Below, piece after piece: positions 13,854-21,992 of a stretch of 30,045 bases of DNA (the stretch's first letter is position 1; each line of letters starts with the position of its first letter). The stretch spans positions 1 to 30,045 of the forward strand of contig URGK01000028.1 of the NCBI GenBank assembly GCA_900547295.1. The letters are read 5' to 3'. Source of the stretch: an uncultured Eubacteriales bacterium (GTDB lineage: Bacteria > Bacillota > Clostridia > Peptostreptococcales > Anaerovoracaceae). The notes beneath the pieces were generated by a model. That model was not told the DNA's origin. It made no database searches and saw only the letters and a program-made list of their open reading frames with translations. A program made the position numbers and the translations under genes.

Positions 13854-15944
13854 ATGAAAGTATTTGCAGAGAAAGTGGTAAAACATAAAAAACTTATAGC
13901 AATATTAAGTTTAGTGCTTCTTATTCCTTGTATATTCGGCTATCTGAACACTCGTATAAATTACGATATGCTCACATACCTGCCTGATGACATACAGACA
14001 GTACAGGGACAGAAAATACTTTTAGACGACTTTAACAAGGGATCATTTGCTTTGCTGATATTCGAAGATATGGACGACAAAGACGTATCAGCGGCAAGAG
14101 AAAAAATCGAAGATCTGGAATACGTGGACTCAGCGCTGTGGTATGACAGCATTGCAGACATAACAGTTCCAAAGGAAATACTTCCCGATGATATCTACGA
14201 TGAATTCAACAACGGTGACTGCACACTCATGGCGGTGTTCCTGAGCACAACAATTTCATCAGACGAAGCTATGGACACCATCAAGGATATACGCCAGATA
14301 GCAGGCAAACAGTGTTTTGTAAGCAGTATGTCGGCATACATAACAGACCTTAAAGATCTGGCAGAGGCAGAAGAACCGATATATGTGGCGCTGGCAGTTC
14401 TGCTGGCATGCATAGTATTTGCGGTATTTATGGATTCATTCCTGCTCCCGGTTATATTCCTTGCAAGCATAGGAATAGCCATTGTGGTAAACCTGGGAAC
14501 CAACATATTTATGGGTGAAATATCCTATGTAACCAAAGCAATCAGCGCGGTACTGCAGCTGGGCGTTACCATGGACTACTCGATATTCCTGTGGCACAGC
14601 TACTGTGAGCACAAGGATAAAACCCCGGATCACAATGCGGCAATGGCAGAGGCAATCAGGGCAACCATCGCATCGGTATCAGCAAGCTCGGTAACAACTA
14701 TAGCAGGCTTCATAGCTCTGTGCTTTATGAGCTTCACACTGGGAGCCGACCTTGGAATAGTAATGGCAAAGGGCGTAGTGCTTGGTGTAATCGCCTCGGT
14801 AACAGTTCTTCCGTCATTCATACTAATATGCGACAAGGCTATCGACAAGACAACCCACAAGCCGGTTAACCTGAGAACAGACAGAATAGCAGGCTTCGTG
14901 CTCAAGCACAGAAGAGCCATGGCTATAATGTTCATAATAGTTATGATACCTGCCCTTTACGGATATTTAAACACAGATCAGTATTATGACCTCGACCAGT
15001 CAATACCGCAGGATATGGACTGCGTTGTTGCAAACACCAAATTAAACGACACATTCGGCATGGACTCAACTCATATGCTGCTGTGCGATTCCGATATGGC
15101 TATCAAAGACTCAAAGGAAATGCTTGACCGTATAGAAGATGTAGACGGAGTCAAGCTGGTACTTGGCAGAGATACACTTCTCGGCAGACTGATACCAAAG
15201 GATATAATTCCTGACGATGTATCATCGCTGCTTTCAGAGGGAGGTAGACAGCTTGTAATAATCACCTCTGAATACAGAGTTGCGACAGACGAGGTAAACG
15301 CTCAGATAAACGAGATAAACAAAATAGTTGATGATTACGACAAGGACGCAATGCTTATAGGCGAGGCACCTTGCACCAAGGATATGATTAAGATTACATC
15401 GCACGACTTCAAGGTTGTAAGCTTCATATCAATTCTGGCGGTACTGGTTATAATCGCTATTGCGCTGGGATCGGCAGTACTTCCGTTCATACTGGTTGCG
15501 GTAATAGAATTTGCAGTATTCATCAATCTGGGAATACCGTTTTATACAGGTAATCTGCTGGCATTCATCGCCCCTATATGCGTAAGTACAATTCAGCTTG
15601 GCGCAACGGTAGACTATGCGATACTTATGACCAACAGATACAAAGTAGAGAGAATAGGCGGCTGCGGCAGAGAAAGAGCAGTCGAAATCGCACTCAAAAC
15701 AAGTATGCCGTCAATTATGATAAGCGCCCTCGGCTTCTTTGCGGCAACCATAGGCGTGGGAATTTACTCGGATGTTGACATCATAGGCTCAATGTGCGGA
15801 CTTATGGCAAGAGGCGCAATCATAAGTATGGCAGCAGTAATACTTATACTTCCTTCATTCCTGATGATATTCGATAAGGTAATATGCAGGACCACAAAGG
15901 GAATGAGAGGATTGGTTAAAAAAGGAGGAAATATCAATGCTTAA
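13854..15944 (+). CDS. MMPL/HAE3-type RND exporter
   Basis: 696 residues with two homologous halves, each starting with a helix after a basic tail (KHKKLIAILSLVLLIPCIFG and KHRRAMAIMFIIVMIPALYG), then an extracellular domain of about 150 residues and five more helices: 12 in all. Each half has the acidic residue of the proton relay in its fourth helix (LGVTMDYSIFLWHSY; LGATVDYAILMTNRY). The family moves hydrophobic or amphiphilic molecules, lipids or peptides using the proton gradient. The length, lacking large extra domains, fits the HAE3 group. AAAGGAGG precedes ATG 13854. The secreted partner overlaps its end by eight bases, so both proteins likely form one export system. Confidence 0.9.
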   Translation: MKVFAEKVVKHKKLIAILSLVLLIPCIFGYLNTRINYDMLTYLPDDIQTVQGQKILLDDFNKGSFALLIFEDMDDKDVSAAREKIEDLEYVDSALWYDSIADITVPKEILPDDIYDEFNNGDCTLMAVFLSTTISSDEAMDTIKDIRQIAGKQCFVSSMSAYITDLKDLAEAEEPIYVALAVLLACIVFAVFMDSFLLPVIFLASIGIAIVVNLGTNIFMGEISYVTKAISAVLQLGVTMDYSIFLWHSYCEHKDKTPDHNAAMAEAIRATIASVSASSVTTIAGFIALCFMSFTLGADLGIVMAKGVVLGVIASVTVLPSFILICDKAIDKTTHKPVNLRTDRIAGFVLKHRRAMAIMFIIVMIPALYGYLNTDQYYDLDQSIPQDMDCVVANTKLNDTFGMDSTHMLLCDSDMAIKDSKEMLDRIEDVDGVKLVLGRDTLLGRLIPKDIIPDDVSSLLSEGGRQLVIITSEYRVATDEVNAQINEINKIVDDYDKDAMLIGEAPCTKDMIKITSHDFKVVSFISILAVLVIIAIALGSAVLPFILVAVIEFAVFINLGIPFYTGNLLAFIAPICVSTIQLGATVDYAILMTNRYKVERIGGCGRERAVEIALKTSMPSIMISALGFFAATIGVGIYSDVDIIGSMCGLMARGAIISMAAVILILPSFLMIFDKVICRTTKGMRGLVKKGGNINA

Positions 15945-17745
15945 ATCAAGAGGAATGAGAATTCTGTCGGCAGGAGTTGCAGCAGTGCTGGTAATGGGAA
16001 CAGCCTGCCCGGTATTTGCGGCATCGGGAATTGAAAAAGAAGAAACCGTATACGCAGTTGCCGACAGTCAGCTTAACATAGATGAAGTCATCGTAAGCGA
16101 ATGGCTCAAAAACAACGATGAACAGAAAACAATAACAGATAAATCAGACCTTACAGACATCGAAAACGTCAAGGGTGATGAAACATTCAAACAGGACGGC
16201 AGAACCGTCAAATGGAATGCAGACGGAAACGATATATATTATCAGGGCAAATCCGACAAGGAGCTTCCTGTAAAAATGAGCGCCAGCTACATGCTTGACG
16301 GCAAATATGTGACACCTGAAGAAATCAAGGGTCAGAAAGGCAGCGTTGAAATCCATATCACATATCAGGCGCAGCAGAGCTCACCGTTTGCGGCAGTTAC
16401 AGGCATGGTGCTTGACGGCGACAAATTCAGCAATGTTAAAATAAACAGCGGCCAGATTATAAACAGCGGAGACGACTACTACGTTGCAGGCATAGCGCTT
16501 CCGGGCATGGCGGATATAACAGGGAGTCTCGGACTTGATATTTCAGACGAAATCGTAATCAAAGCGGACACCACAGACTTCACATACGAAACTATGGTAA
16601 CCGTACTTTCAAACGAAATGCTCAAGGATCTTGACGGAGATTTAGGCTCACTGGGTGACCTGCAAAGCTCTGTTGATGAACTGGTAAGCTCCTCACAGAT
16701 GCTTACCGACGGAGCCAAGACACTGTCAGACGGTATCAGCACAGCAGCCGAAAAATTCGGGCTGGTTGACGGATATATGACAAAGCTTCAGGATGGGGTA
16801 ACAGAAATAGACAAGAATATGAAAACACTCAAGGCAGGACTTGCCAAGCTTTCAAAGGGAAGTACAGACCTCTATGCGGGAGTTTCCGATTTACAGACAA
16901 ACCTTGAGGCAACCTACAAGGGGGCAAACGACCTTGTTGCAGGCATGAATATGCTTTCACCTGACGACATCGAAAAAGCAACCAGCGGAGTGGGACAGAT
17001 TTACACAGGCCTTAAAAACGTAGACGCAGGCCTTGACAAACTCTATACGACAATGTCAGGAATAAACTCCAAGGAAAGCGAAGTAATCGGTCAGCTCAAG
17101 CAGATAAGAGAAGCCTACAAAGCGGCAGGCGTTGACACAGCAGCCCTTGACAAAGCTATAGCAGGACTTGAGCAGACAAACGCAGGACAGGGTCAGGCTA
17201 TCGAAAACCTCAGCAGCAGCGGTGAAATCAGAACAGGCGTAGACCAGCTTGCTCAGGGAGCCAAAGGAGCTTCCGGTCAGCTTGCAGAGGGCGTTAAGAG
17301 CCTCAAAGAGGGAAGCGTTAAACTCCAGCAGGCACTTGAAGCAGAAGCGGCAGGAGCCAAGACCCTTGCAGGATATACCAAGGACTTAAACGACGGTATT
17401 GCAAGCGCGTACAACGGGGCCGACAGGCTTGCGGCAGGTACATCTACTCTTAACACAAGCACAGGCAAAATTGCAGCAGGAACTGCCAAGCTGGGTGACG
17501 GAGTAACTGAACTCAAGGACGGTGCACTTGAACTTTCAACAGGTATGAAGAAATTCAACGATGAGGGCATCGGCTCGATTGCGGCTATGTATGACAAAAT
17601 AGCAAACAGCTCTGTTGACAGCATGAACAGCAAAATAGATGCGGCAAAAGCATACAGAAACTATGCAGGCGCAGCAAAAGATGCGGACACTACTGTTAAG
17701 TTCATAATCAGATCAGAGGGAATAGAGGAAATAGAGAAGATGTGA
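15937..17745 (+). CDS. Secreted xxxLxxG heptad-repeat protein (YhgE/Pip-like periplasmic part)
   Basis: 602 residues. A signal peptide (about 1-28, ending VFA-AS) is followed by a compact domain to about residue 220. Long coiled-coil repeats follow with the pattern LxxG every 7 residues, for example LSDGIS, LKAGLAKLSKG, LAAGTSTL and LGDGVTELKDGALELSTGM. Proteins of this kind commonly lie next to MMPL exporters in Gram-positives and resemble the extracellular part of YhgE/phage infection protein, but there is no C-terminal membrane anchor here. The end VKFIIRSEGI is typical of the exporter-linked form. It probably extends the exporter through the wall. GGAGG precedes ATG; a strong terminator follows 125 bases after the stop. 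Confidence 0.82.
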   Translation: MLKSRGMRILSAGVAAVLVMGTACPVFAASGIEKEETVYAVADSQLNIDEVIVSEWLKNNDEQKTITDKSDLTDIENVKGDETFKQDGRTVKWNADGNDIYYQGKSDKELPVKMSASYMLDGKYVTPEEIKGQKGSVEIHITYQAQQSSPFAAVTGMVLDGDKFSNVKINSGQIINSGDDYYVAGIALPGMADITGSLGLDISDEIVIKADTTDFTYETMVTVLSNEMLKDLDGDLGSLGDLQSSVDELVSSSQMLTDGAKTLSDGISTAAEKFGLVDGYMTKLQDGVTEIDKNMKTLKAGLAKLSKGSTDLYAGVSDLQTNLEATYKGANDLVAGMNMLSPDDIEKATSGVGQIYTGLKNVDAGLDKLYTTMSGINSKESEVIGQLKQIREAYKAAGVDTAALDKAIAGLEQTNAGQGQAIENLSSSGEIRTGVDQLAQGAKGASGQLAEGVKSLKEGSVKLQQALEAEAAGAKTLAGYTKDLNDGIASAYNGADRLAAGTSTLNTSTGKIAAGTAKLGDGVTELKDGALELSTGMKKFNDEGIGSIAAMYDKIANSSVDSMNSKIDAAKAYRNYAGAAKDADTTVKFIIRSEGIEEIEKM

Positions 17746-17916
17746 TAAATGACCTAGTTAATCTTAAGGCTAAGATGTTTGTATATGTTGGCAAGAGACT
17801 CTGATAGCACAGACTGGATTAAAACGGTGCAGATACGGAGTCAGAAGCTGGAGTAAATAAATCAACCTTAATAACGAGGGCGGTCAGAAATGGCCGCCTG
17901 TTATAATGTTTTTTTA
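17746..17916 (+). terminator. 3' region and terminator of the exporter operon
   Basis: No gene is seen in 17746-17870; it holds one small hairpin (ATCTTA 17761-17766 with TAAGAT 17771-17776). The terminator proper is 17871-17904: ATAAC pairs with GTTAT and AGG(G)CGGTC with GGCCGCCT (one bulged G on each section), followed by AATG and a seven-to-eight T run ending near 17916. Confidence 0.85.
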
Positions 17917-18136
17917 AGGAGGCAGATATTTCTAATATGTGGTTAAAATATACGTTTGGTTTACAAATAGGCTGTAAAACAGTACATATATGCTGCTGGA
18001 TTTGCTTTTGAGGCTAAATTGTGGTGTTTTTTTGGCTGTTAAATGAAAAATAGGCAGATTCACTTGACGACTGTGGCAAAAGTGTGGTAAACTTAGTGCA
18101 TATTAAGGCAGAAGAGTGCCAAAAGGAGATTAATTT
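17917..18136 (+). promoter_or_regulatory. Non-coding region and promoter of the NlpC/P60 gene
   Basis: The promoter is TTGACG (18064-18069), 18-base spacer, TAAACT (18088-18093) with TGG before the -10. AGGAG lies eight bases before ATG 18137. An orphan AAGGAGG (17916-17922) just after the exporter terminator has only a distant ATG (17937, 24-residue ORF, 14-base spacing), so I do not call a gene there. The rest (17940-18060) shows no clear feature. Confidence 0.65.
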
Positions 18137-19057
18137 ATGAAATCAAAGTTATTAGCGATAACTCTTTCACTTGCAATAATATTCACAATGGGAATTTACA
18201 CACCTGCATTCGGTGCAGAGGATATATCAAACGAAGAAGCACAGACTCAGATAGACGTTGACGGCGAGGTTGACACAGACCCTGCCGACGAAGATGAAAT
18301 AGACGAGGGATTTGAAGACGGCGATGAGGATGCGGACGCTCCTGTAGAGGAGGAGGATGATCCTATCGAGCTTGATGCACCGTCAAAGGTTAAGGCAAAG
18401 GCTCTTGGCAAAAGCTCAATCAAAATCACATGGTCGGCTGTAGACGGAGCAGAGGGCTACAAGGTTTACTGCTACAACAAGTCAAGCCGTACATACAAGA
18501 GAATTGCAACAGTAAAGGATAGAGATTATACTCACAAGGGTCTTGCTGCAGACACAAGAAAGGTTTACAAGGTGGCAGCATACGCTCACGATGAAAACGG
18601 TAAAGAAGTAGTAGGTGACAGATCCAAAAAGGCAAGCGCAACTACAGATGATAACGATGATGTTACAAAGCTTATGAAAACAGCAAAGAACAAACTGGGC
18701 TGCTCATATCGTGCAGGAGCTCAGGGACCAAGCAGCTTTGACTGTTCAGGATTTGTATACTACACTTTCAAAAAAGCAGATGTAGGCAAAAAGACAGTTG
18801 TAAGATCATCAGCTCAGGGACAGTATGCATCACTTAAGAAATACAGCGTTGGCAAGAGTATGTCAAACGCTAAGGTGGGAGATATCATATTCTTCTCAGC
18901 AAGCGGTACAACATCAGGCATCAACCACGTTGGTATATATGCCGGCGGCGGCAAGGTTGTACACGCAGGTTCATACAGAACAGGCGTATGCTATGGCAAA
19001 ATCAGCCAGCTTTCAAATTACGGACGTAAGGTTTGCGCAATAGTAAGAAACGTATAA
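18137..19057 (+). CDS. Secreted NlpC/P60 cell-wall peptidase with fibronectin type III domain
   Basis: 306 residues. A signal peptide (1-26, ending AFG-AED) is followed by a strongly acidic linker (about 30-80, mostly Asp and Glu), an FN3 domain (about 81-168: APSKVKAKALGKSSIKITW and GYKVYCYN) and a C-terminal NlpC/P60 domain (175-306). The catalytic triad is visible: Cys203 in FDCSGF, His264 in NHVGIYAG and His276 in VVHAGSY. These enzymes cut peptidoglycan stem peptides, usually between D-Glu and the diamino acid. The acidic linker may bind cations or keep the enzyme off the anionic wall (inference). Own promoter upstream and own terminator downstream. Confidence 0.92.
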   Translation: MKSKLLAITLSLAIIFTMGIYTPAFGAEDISNEEAQTQIDVDGEVDTDPADEDEIDEGFEDGDEDADAPVEEEDDPIELDAPSKVKAKALGKSSIKITWSAVDGAEGYKVYCYNKSSRTYKRIATVKDRDYTHKGLAADTRKVYKVAAYAHDENGKEVVGDRSKKASATTDDNDDVTKLMKTAKNKLGCSYRAGAQGPSSFDCSGFVYYTFKKADVGKKTVVRSSAQGQYASLKKYSVGKSMSNAKVGDIIFFSASGTTSGINHVGIYAGGGKVVHAGSYRTGVCYGKISQLSNYGRKVCAIVRNV

Positions 19058-19070
19058 ATTTAAAATCACT

Positions 19071-19101
19071 AGCCTGTGTGGACTTCACGCAGGCTGTTTT
19101 T
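19071..19101 (+). terminator. Terminator of the NlpC/P60 gene
   Basis: AGCCTGTGTG (19071-19080) pairs with CACGCAGGCT (19086-19095), 10 positions with one T-G pair, loop GACTT, then GTTTTTA. Confidence 0.9.
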
Positions 19102-19117
19102 AAAGTGTGTAGGAAAT

Positions 19118-19263
19118 ATGCAGTACAGAAATATAACAGACGGCAGAATATCGTCGCTGGGACTCGGAGGTCTCAGATTTCCCGAGCAGGAGGGGAGACC
19201 GGGAATTATAGACAGAAAAAAGGCTCAGCCTGTTGTTGATGCGGCAATTTCCTGCGGTGGTCC
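19118..19263 (+). pseudogene. Aldo/keto reductase, N-terminal stub
   Basis: From ATG 19118 the translation MQYRNITDGRISSLGLGG, then LRFP, fits the first strand and loop of the aldo/keto reductase barrel. The next helix fits too (IIDRKKAQPVVDAAISCGG). After about 47 residues the family pattern (normally G-hydrophobic-N-Y/F-x-D-T-A) is replaced by sequence of the neighbouring IS3-type remnant, and the frame closes at 19288. The catalytic Asp, Tyr, Lys and His are all missing. The gene was cut by the IS insertion. TAGGA lies before the ATG. Confidence 0.72.
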
Positions 19264-19750
19264 TGTGTCAAGATTTAGCACAAAATAAAATGAGAAGTTC
19301 TGACAACTAAGCTACCGGCAGAGAACATACCCTCTCATACATTTTTTCAAAGTCATTAGGAGACATATAGTCGCAGTGACTGTGAATCCTAACGGTATTA
19401 TAAAAGGTTTCAATGTACTCGAATACAAGTCTATAGGCATGTTTATAGTTAATGATATTGAATCTGTTAAGCCATTCTCTTTTGATTAAGGAATGGAAAG
19501 ATTCGATGCAGGAATTATCGTAAGGATAACCACTATGGGAATAGCTTCGCTGCGTCCTTTCTGTGGCCTCACGCCACGCATTTGAAACATACTGGCTGCC
19601 ACGATCTGAATGGATAATAAGCGGTAAATCAGTATTACGACAGGCTTTTGCCTTATTGATCGTTTCGACAACTGTAGATACTTCCATAGTGTCTGCAAGA
19701 GTTCAGGCAATGATTTTTCGGGCATATAAGTCCATAACGCAGTTTATGTA
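19264..19750 (-). mobile_element. IS3-family element remnant (OrfB C-terminus)
   Basis: On the minus strand the frame from about 19750 to 19307 encodes the C-terminal part of an IS3-family integrase-type transposase: INCVMDLYARKIIA, a TGA at 19705-19703 where the family has Trp, then TLADTMEVSTVVETINKAK. The second catalytic Asp (IIHSDRGSQYVS) and Glu (SCIESFHSLIKRE) follow, and the frame ends at TAG 19309-19307. OrfA and the first part of OrfB are missing, and the nonsense codon breaks the rest. Bases 19264-19306 are probably the IS terminal sequence (TGTGTCAAGATTTAGC at the outer edge). The element truncates the aldo/keto reductase gene on one side and abuts the ISAs1-like end on the other. 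Confidence 0.85.
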
Positions 19751-19813
19751 AGATGATGTATATCATAGCGGGAAACCAGCACAGTTATATGGTGTGACTT
19801 TGCGATTGCCGTA
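19749..19813 (+). repeat. ISAs1-like 3' end, copy 2
   Basis: 65 bases matching 2921-2985 apart from a few substitutions and one single-base gap on each side. It begins with the equivalent TAAG of the transposase stop. No transposase coding sequence of that family remains here; the IS3 remnant replaces it. Confidence 0.75.
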
Positions 19814-19841
19814 AAGCAGGGCGATTTTTAGAAAAAAGTCC

Positions 19842-19870
19842 TTGCTTTCGATATGCTTTTGTGATAAAAT
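19842..19870 (+). promoter_or_regulatory. Promoter of rplS
   Basis: TTGCTT (19842-19847), 17-base spacer, TAAAAT (19865-19870), with TGA before the -10. It lies 29 bases after the ISAs1-like repeat, so the IS debris stops just short of an essential gene's promoter. Confidence 0.78.
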
Positions 19871-19875
19871 CTTTT

Positions 19876-19952
19876 TGTTTATTACGGGCGGTCCTCTGGT
19901 TTGGATCAGATTTTCACCAAGAACGTCTTGGAGGGAAGGAGGAAATATACTC
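19876..19952 (+). promoter_or_regulatory. Structured rplS leader (L19 leader-like)
   Basis: The leader has a perfect 6-bp hairpin, CCAAGA (19917-19922) with TCTTGG (19926-19931), just before the GGAAGGAGG ribosome site. A second possible stem, TCTG/CAGA, lies in the preceding GGTCCTCTGG region. Position and general layout resemble the L19 leader RNA that autoregulates rplS in Bacillota; I am matching from memory only. Confidence 0.45.
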
Positions 19953-20294
19953 ATGGATGTATTACAGGCAATAACTCAGGAATACAAAAAGAATGATATC
20001 CCTGCATTTGGTGTTGGCGACACAGTTAAAGTCCACATCAAAATCAAAGAAGGATCAAGAGAAAGAATCCAGATTTTCGAAGGTTTTGTTTTAAAGAAAC
20101 AGAACGGCGGCATTGGCGAAACTTTTACAGTTAGAAGAATTGCTTCAGGTGTAGGAGTTGAAAAGACATTCCCGCTTCATTCACCAAAGATCGAAAAGAT
20201 CGAAGTAGTAAGAGAAGGCGCAGTAAGAAGAGCTAAACTTAACTACATGCGTGAAAGAACAGGTAAGTCAGCTAAAATCAAAGCTAAGAAATAA
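19953..20294 (+). CDS. rplS: 50S ribosomal protein L19
   Basis: 113 residues, the usual length. Family signatures are clear: FGVGDTVKVHIKIKEGSRER, then IQIFEGFVLKKQNGG, FTVRRIASGVGVEKTFPLHS, and RRAKLNYMRERTGKSAKIK at the C-terminus. L19 sits at the interface of the large and small subunits. ATG 19953 follows a strong AAGGAGG; an open frame reaches back to 19842 but that part is leader. In many Bacillota rplS is followed by rbgA and rnhB, as here. Confidence 0.98.
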   Translation: MDVLQAITQEYKKNDIPAFGVGDTVKVHIKIKEGSRERIQIFEGFVLKKQNGGIGETFTVRRIASGVGVEKTFPLHSPKIEKIEVVREGAVRRAKLNYMRERTGKSAKIKAKK

Positions 20295-20300
20295 TTTTGA

Positions 20301-20325
20301 AGGGAACCTTTTGGTTCCCTTTTTT
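20301..20325 (+). terminator. Terminator of rplS
   Basis: AGGGAACC (20301-20308) pairs perfectly with GGTTCCCT (20313-20320), TTTT loop, then a run of T to 20325. It separates rplS from rbgA, which must be reached by read-through or an unseen promoter. Confidence 0.92.
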
Positions 20326-20338
20326 ACACGAGGTAATT

Positions 20339-21175
20339 ATGATAGAATCAATAAACTGGTATCCGGGCCATATGAAAAAAACCCGCGAGCTTATCAGCGA
20401 AAACCTGAAGCTTGTGGATATGGTTATAGAGGTTATAGATGCGAGAATACCCGTTTCAAGCCGTAACCCTATAATTGATGAGATAGTGGGCAAAAAGCCG
20501 AGAATTGTGCTGCTCAACAAAAGTGACCTGTCAGATGCTGCCCAGAACAGAGCATGGAGTGAGCATTTTGAGGCGCAGGGGTATTACGGTATGGCAATGA
20601 ACTGTATGAGCGGCGGCGGAGTCAAGGAGCTTTTCAGACTGCTGGAGAAGCTCAAGGCCGACAAAAACAAGGAGCAGGTCAGAAACAAGCCTTTCAGACT
20701 TATGATAGTCGGAGTGCCTAATGTGGGTAAATCCTCCCTCATAAATCGCATGACCGGCAAAAAAAGCACCAAAACCGGCGACAGACCGGGAGTTACAAAG
20801 GGCAAGCAGTGGCTGACCCTTTCAAACGGCATGCAGCTTCTGGATACACCGGGAATACTGTGGCCTAAATTTGAAGACCCCAAGGCAGGACTTGACCTTG
20901 CATTCTGCGGCTCAATTAAAGATGAGATACTCGATACCGCAACGCTTGCCCTTGAGCTTATCAAGGTTCTTCAGGCGGAATACCCCGAGCAGCTTATGGC
21001 AAGATACAAGATAGACGAAATATGTGAAGAGGCCCTTGATACTATGGAGGCCATAGCGGTTAAAAGAGGCTGGATACTGTCAGGCAAACGAATAGATTAC
21101 GAGAGATGCGGCAGGACTATTTTAGATGAGTTCAGAGCGGGCCTTATAGGCAGAATAACATTAGAGAAGATTTAA
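20339..21175 (+). CDS. rbgA: Ribosome biogenesis GTPase RbgA (YlqF)
   Basis: 278 residues with the circularly permuted order of GTPase motifs: NKSD (G4, 60-63) comes first, then GVPNVGKSS (G1, 125-133), the GVT switch near 151-153 and DTPG (G3, 169-172). The opening INWYPGHMKK is diagnostic of the family. RbgA acts late in 50S assembly, letting L16 and other proteins join. A C-terminal helical domain ends at ITLEKI. ATG 20339 is preceded by GAGGT; the longer frame starting at 20297 overlaps the rplS terminator and is rejected. rnhB starts two bases after its stop. Confidence 0.97.
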   Translation: MIESINWYPGHMKKTRELISENLKLVDMVIEVIDARIPVSSRNPIIDEIVGKKPRIVLLNKSDLSDAAQNRAWSEHFEAQGYYGMAMNCMSGGGVKELFRLLEKLKADKNKEQVRNKPFRLMIVGVPNVGKSSLINRMTGKKSTKTGDRPGVTKGKQWLTLSNGMQLLDTPGILWPKFEDPKAGLDLAFCGSIKDEILDTATLALELIKVLQAEYPEQLMARYKIDEICEEALDTMEAIAVKRGWILSGKRIDYERCGRTILDEFRAGLIGRITLEKI

Positions 21176-21176
21176 T

Positions 21177-21827
21177 ATGAAAAAAGAAGAAAGAGAAAAG
21201 CTTTTAAAACAAAAGCTTATAGATATGTCGGTATATGAAAAAGAGCTTTACGCCAAAGGCATAAGCACCGTTGCGGGAGTTGACGAGGTCGGAAGAGGAC
21301 CGCTTGCAGGTCCTGTGCTTGCGGCATGCGTAGTGCTTCCTGCGGACTGGGATATACCGGGGCTTGATGACTCCAAAAAACTGTCCGAAAAAAAACGAAA
21401 CGAAATGTTTCAGATTATTTCAGACAGAGCCCTTGCCATCGGCACAGGTATGGCAGACAACAATACAATAGATGAAATCAATATACTGAATGCGACCAAA
21501 CAGGCTATGAGGCAGGCTGTAGCAGAAGCTGAGAAGCAGCTGGGAGATGCTATAGGTCATGTACTTGTCGATGCTGTGACAATAGAGGGCATAGGCAATG
21601 AGCAGACAGCCATTATCAAAGGCGATGCCAAAAGCATATCCATAGCGGCAGCTTCGATAATAGCCAAGGTCACAAGAGACAATATGATGAAGGAATACGC
21701 CTTAGAGTATCCGTATTATGCATTTGAGAGCAACAAGGGATACGGCACAAAGGCGCATTATCAGGGAATTAATGAGTACGGCATCACGCCGATACACAGA
21801 AAGACGTTTCTCAAGGGAATTTTGTAA
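21177..21827 (+). CDS. rnhB: Ribonuclease HII
   Basis: 216 residues. The metal-binding DEVGRG (36-41) and GPLAGPV follow a short N-terminal extension. Further family marks are LDDSKKLSEKKR, HVLVDAV and SIAAASIIAKVTRD. RNase HII cuts RNA in RNA-DNA hybrids and removes single ribonucleotides from DNA. The ATG lies next to the rbgA stop, so the pair is translationally linked. The C-terminal end (YGITPIHRKTF) is complete. A new promoter for fhs starts seven bases after the stop. Confidence 0.97.
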   Translation: MKKEEREKLLKQKLIDMSVYEKELYAKGISTVAGVDEVGRGPLAGPVLAACVVLPADWDIPGLDDSKKLSEKKRNEMFQIISDRALAIGTGMADNNTIDEINILNATKQAMRQAVAEAEKQLGDAIGHVLVDAVTIEGIGNEQTAIIKGDAKSISIAAASIIAKVTRDNMMKEYALEYPYYAFESNKGYGTKAHYQGINEYGITPIHRKTFLKGIL

Positions 21828-21833
21828 TTTCTA

Positions 21834-21862
21834 TTGAAAAAATATACCATAGATGATAAGAT
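21834..21862 (+). promoter_or_regulatory. Promoter of fhs
   Basis: TTGAAA (21834-21839), 17-base spacer, TAAGAT (21857-21862) with TGA before the -10. The predicted start near 21868 is the beginning of the riboswitch. Confidence 0.75.
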
Positions 21863-21867
21863 AACCT

Positions 21868-21937
21868 TGTTATATGACTGACGGAAGTGGAATTAACCAC
21901 ATGGAATATGACATAAGATGAGCCGACCGTCTGGGCT
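21868..21937 (+). promoter_or_regulatory. ZTP (ZMP) riboswitch aptamer, pfl motif
   Basis: The aptamer shows GACTGACGG, then the stem GTGG-AATTA-ACCAC (21887-21900) followed by ATGGA. After a variable linker comes the conserved GCCGACCGTCTGGGC (21922-21936), the pseudoknot-forming 3' half. This is the pfl-motif layout, and fhs is one of its classic partners. It binds ZMP/ZTP, which build up when 10-formyl-THF is short, and turns folate-carbon genes on. Confidence 0.85.
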
Positions 21938-21964
21938 GGAGCCGGGACACTTTGGCTCTTTTTT
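21938..21964 (+). terminator. Riboswitch expression platform terminator
   Basis: GAGCC (21939-21943) pairs with GGCTC (21954-21958) with a ten-base loop and six T (21959-21964). The stem lies immediately after the aptamer's 3' half, so ligand binding can plausibly prevent it. Confidence 0.75.
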
Positions 21965-21992
21965 AAAGTTAGTTTCGTTAAGGAGAAAAACA

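Noticed and set aside
17937..18011. 24-residue ORF after an orphan AAGGAGG
   Set aside because: Spacing of 14 bases is too long and the Cys/Trp-rich sequence has no recognisable features.
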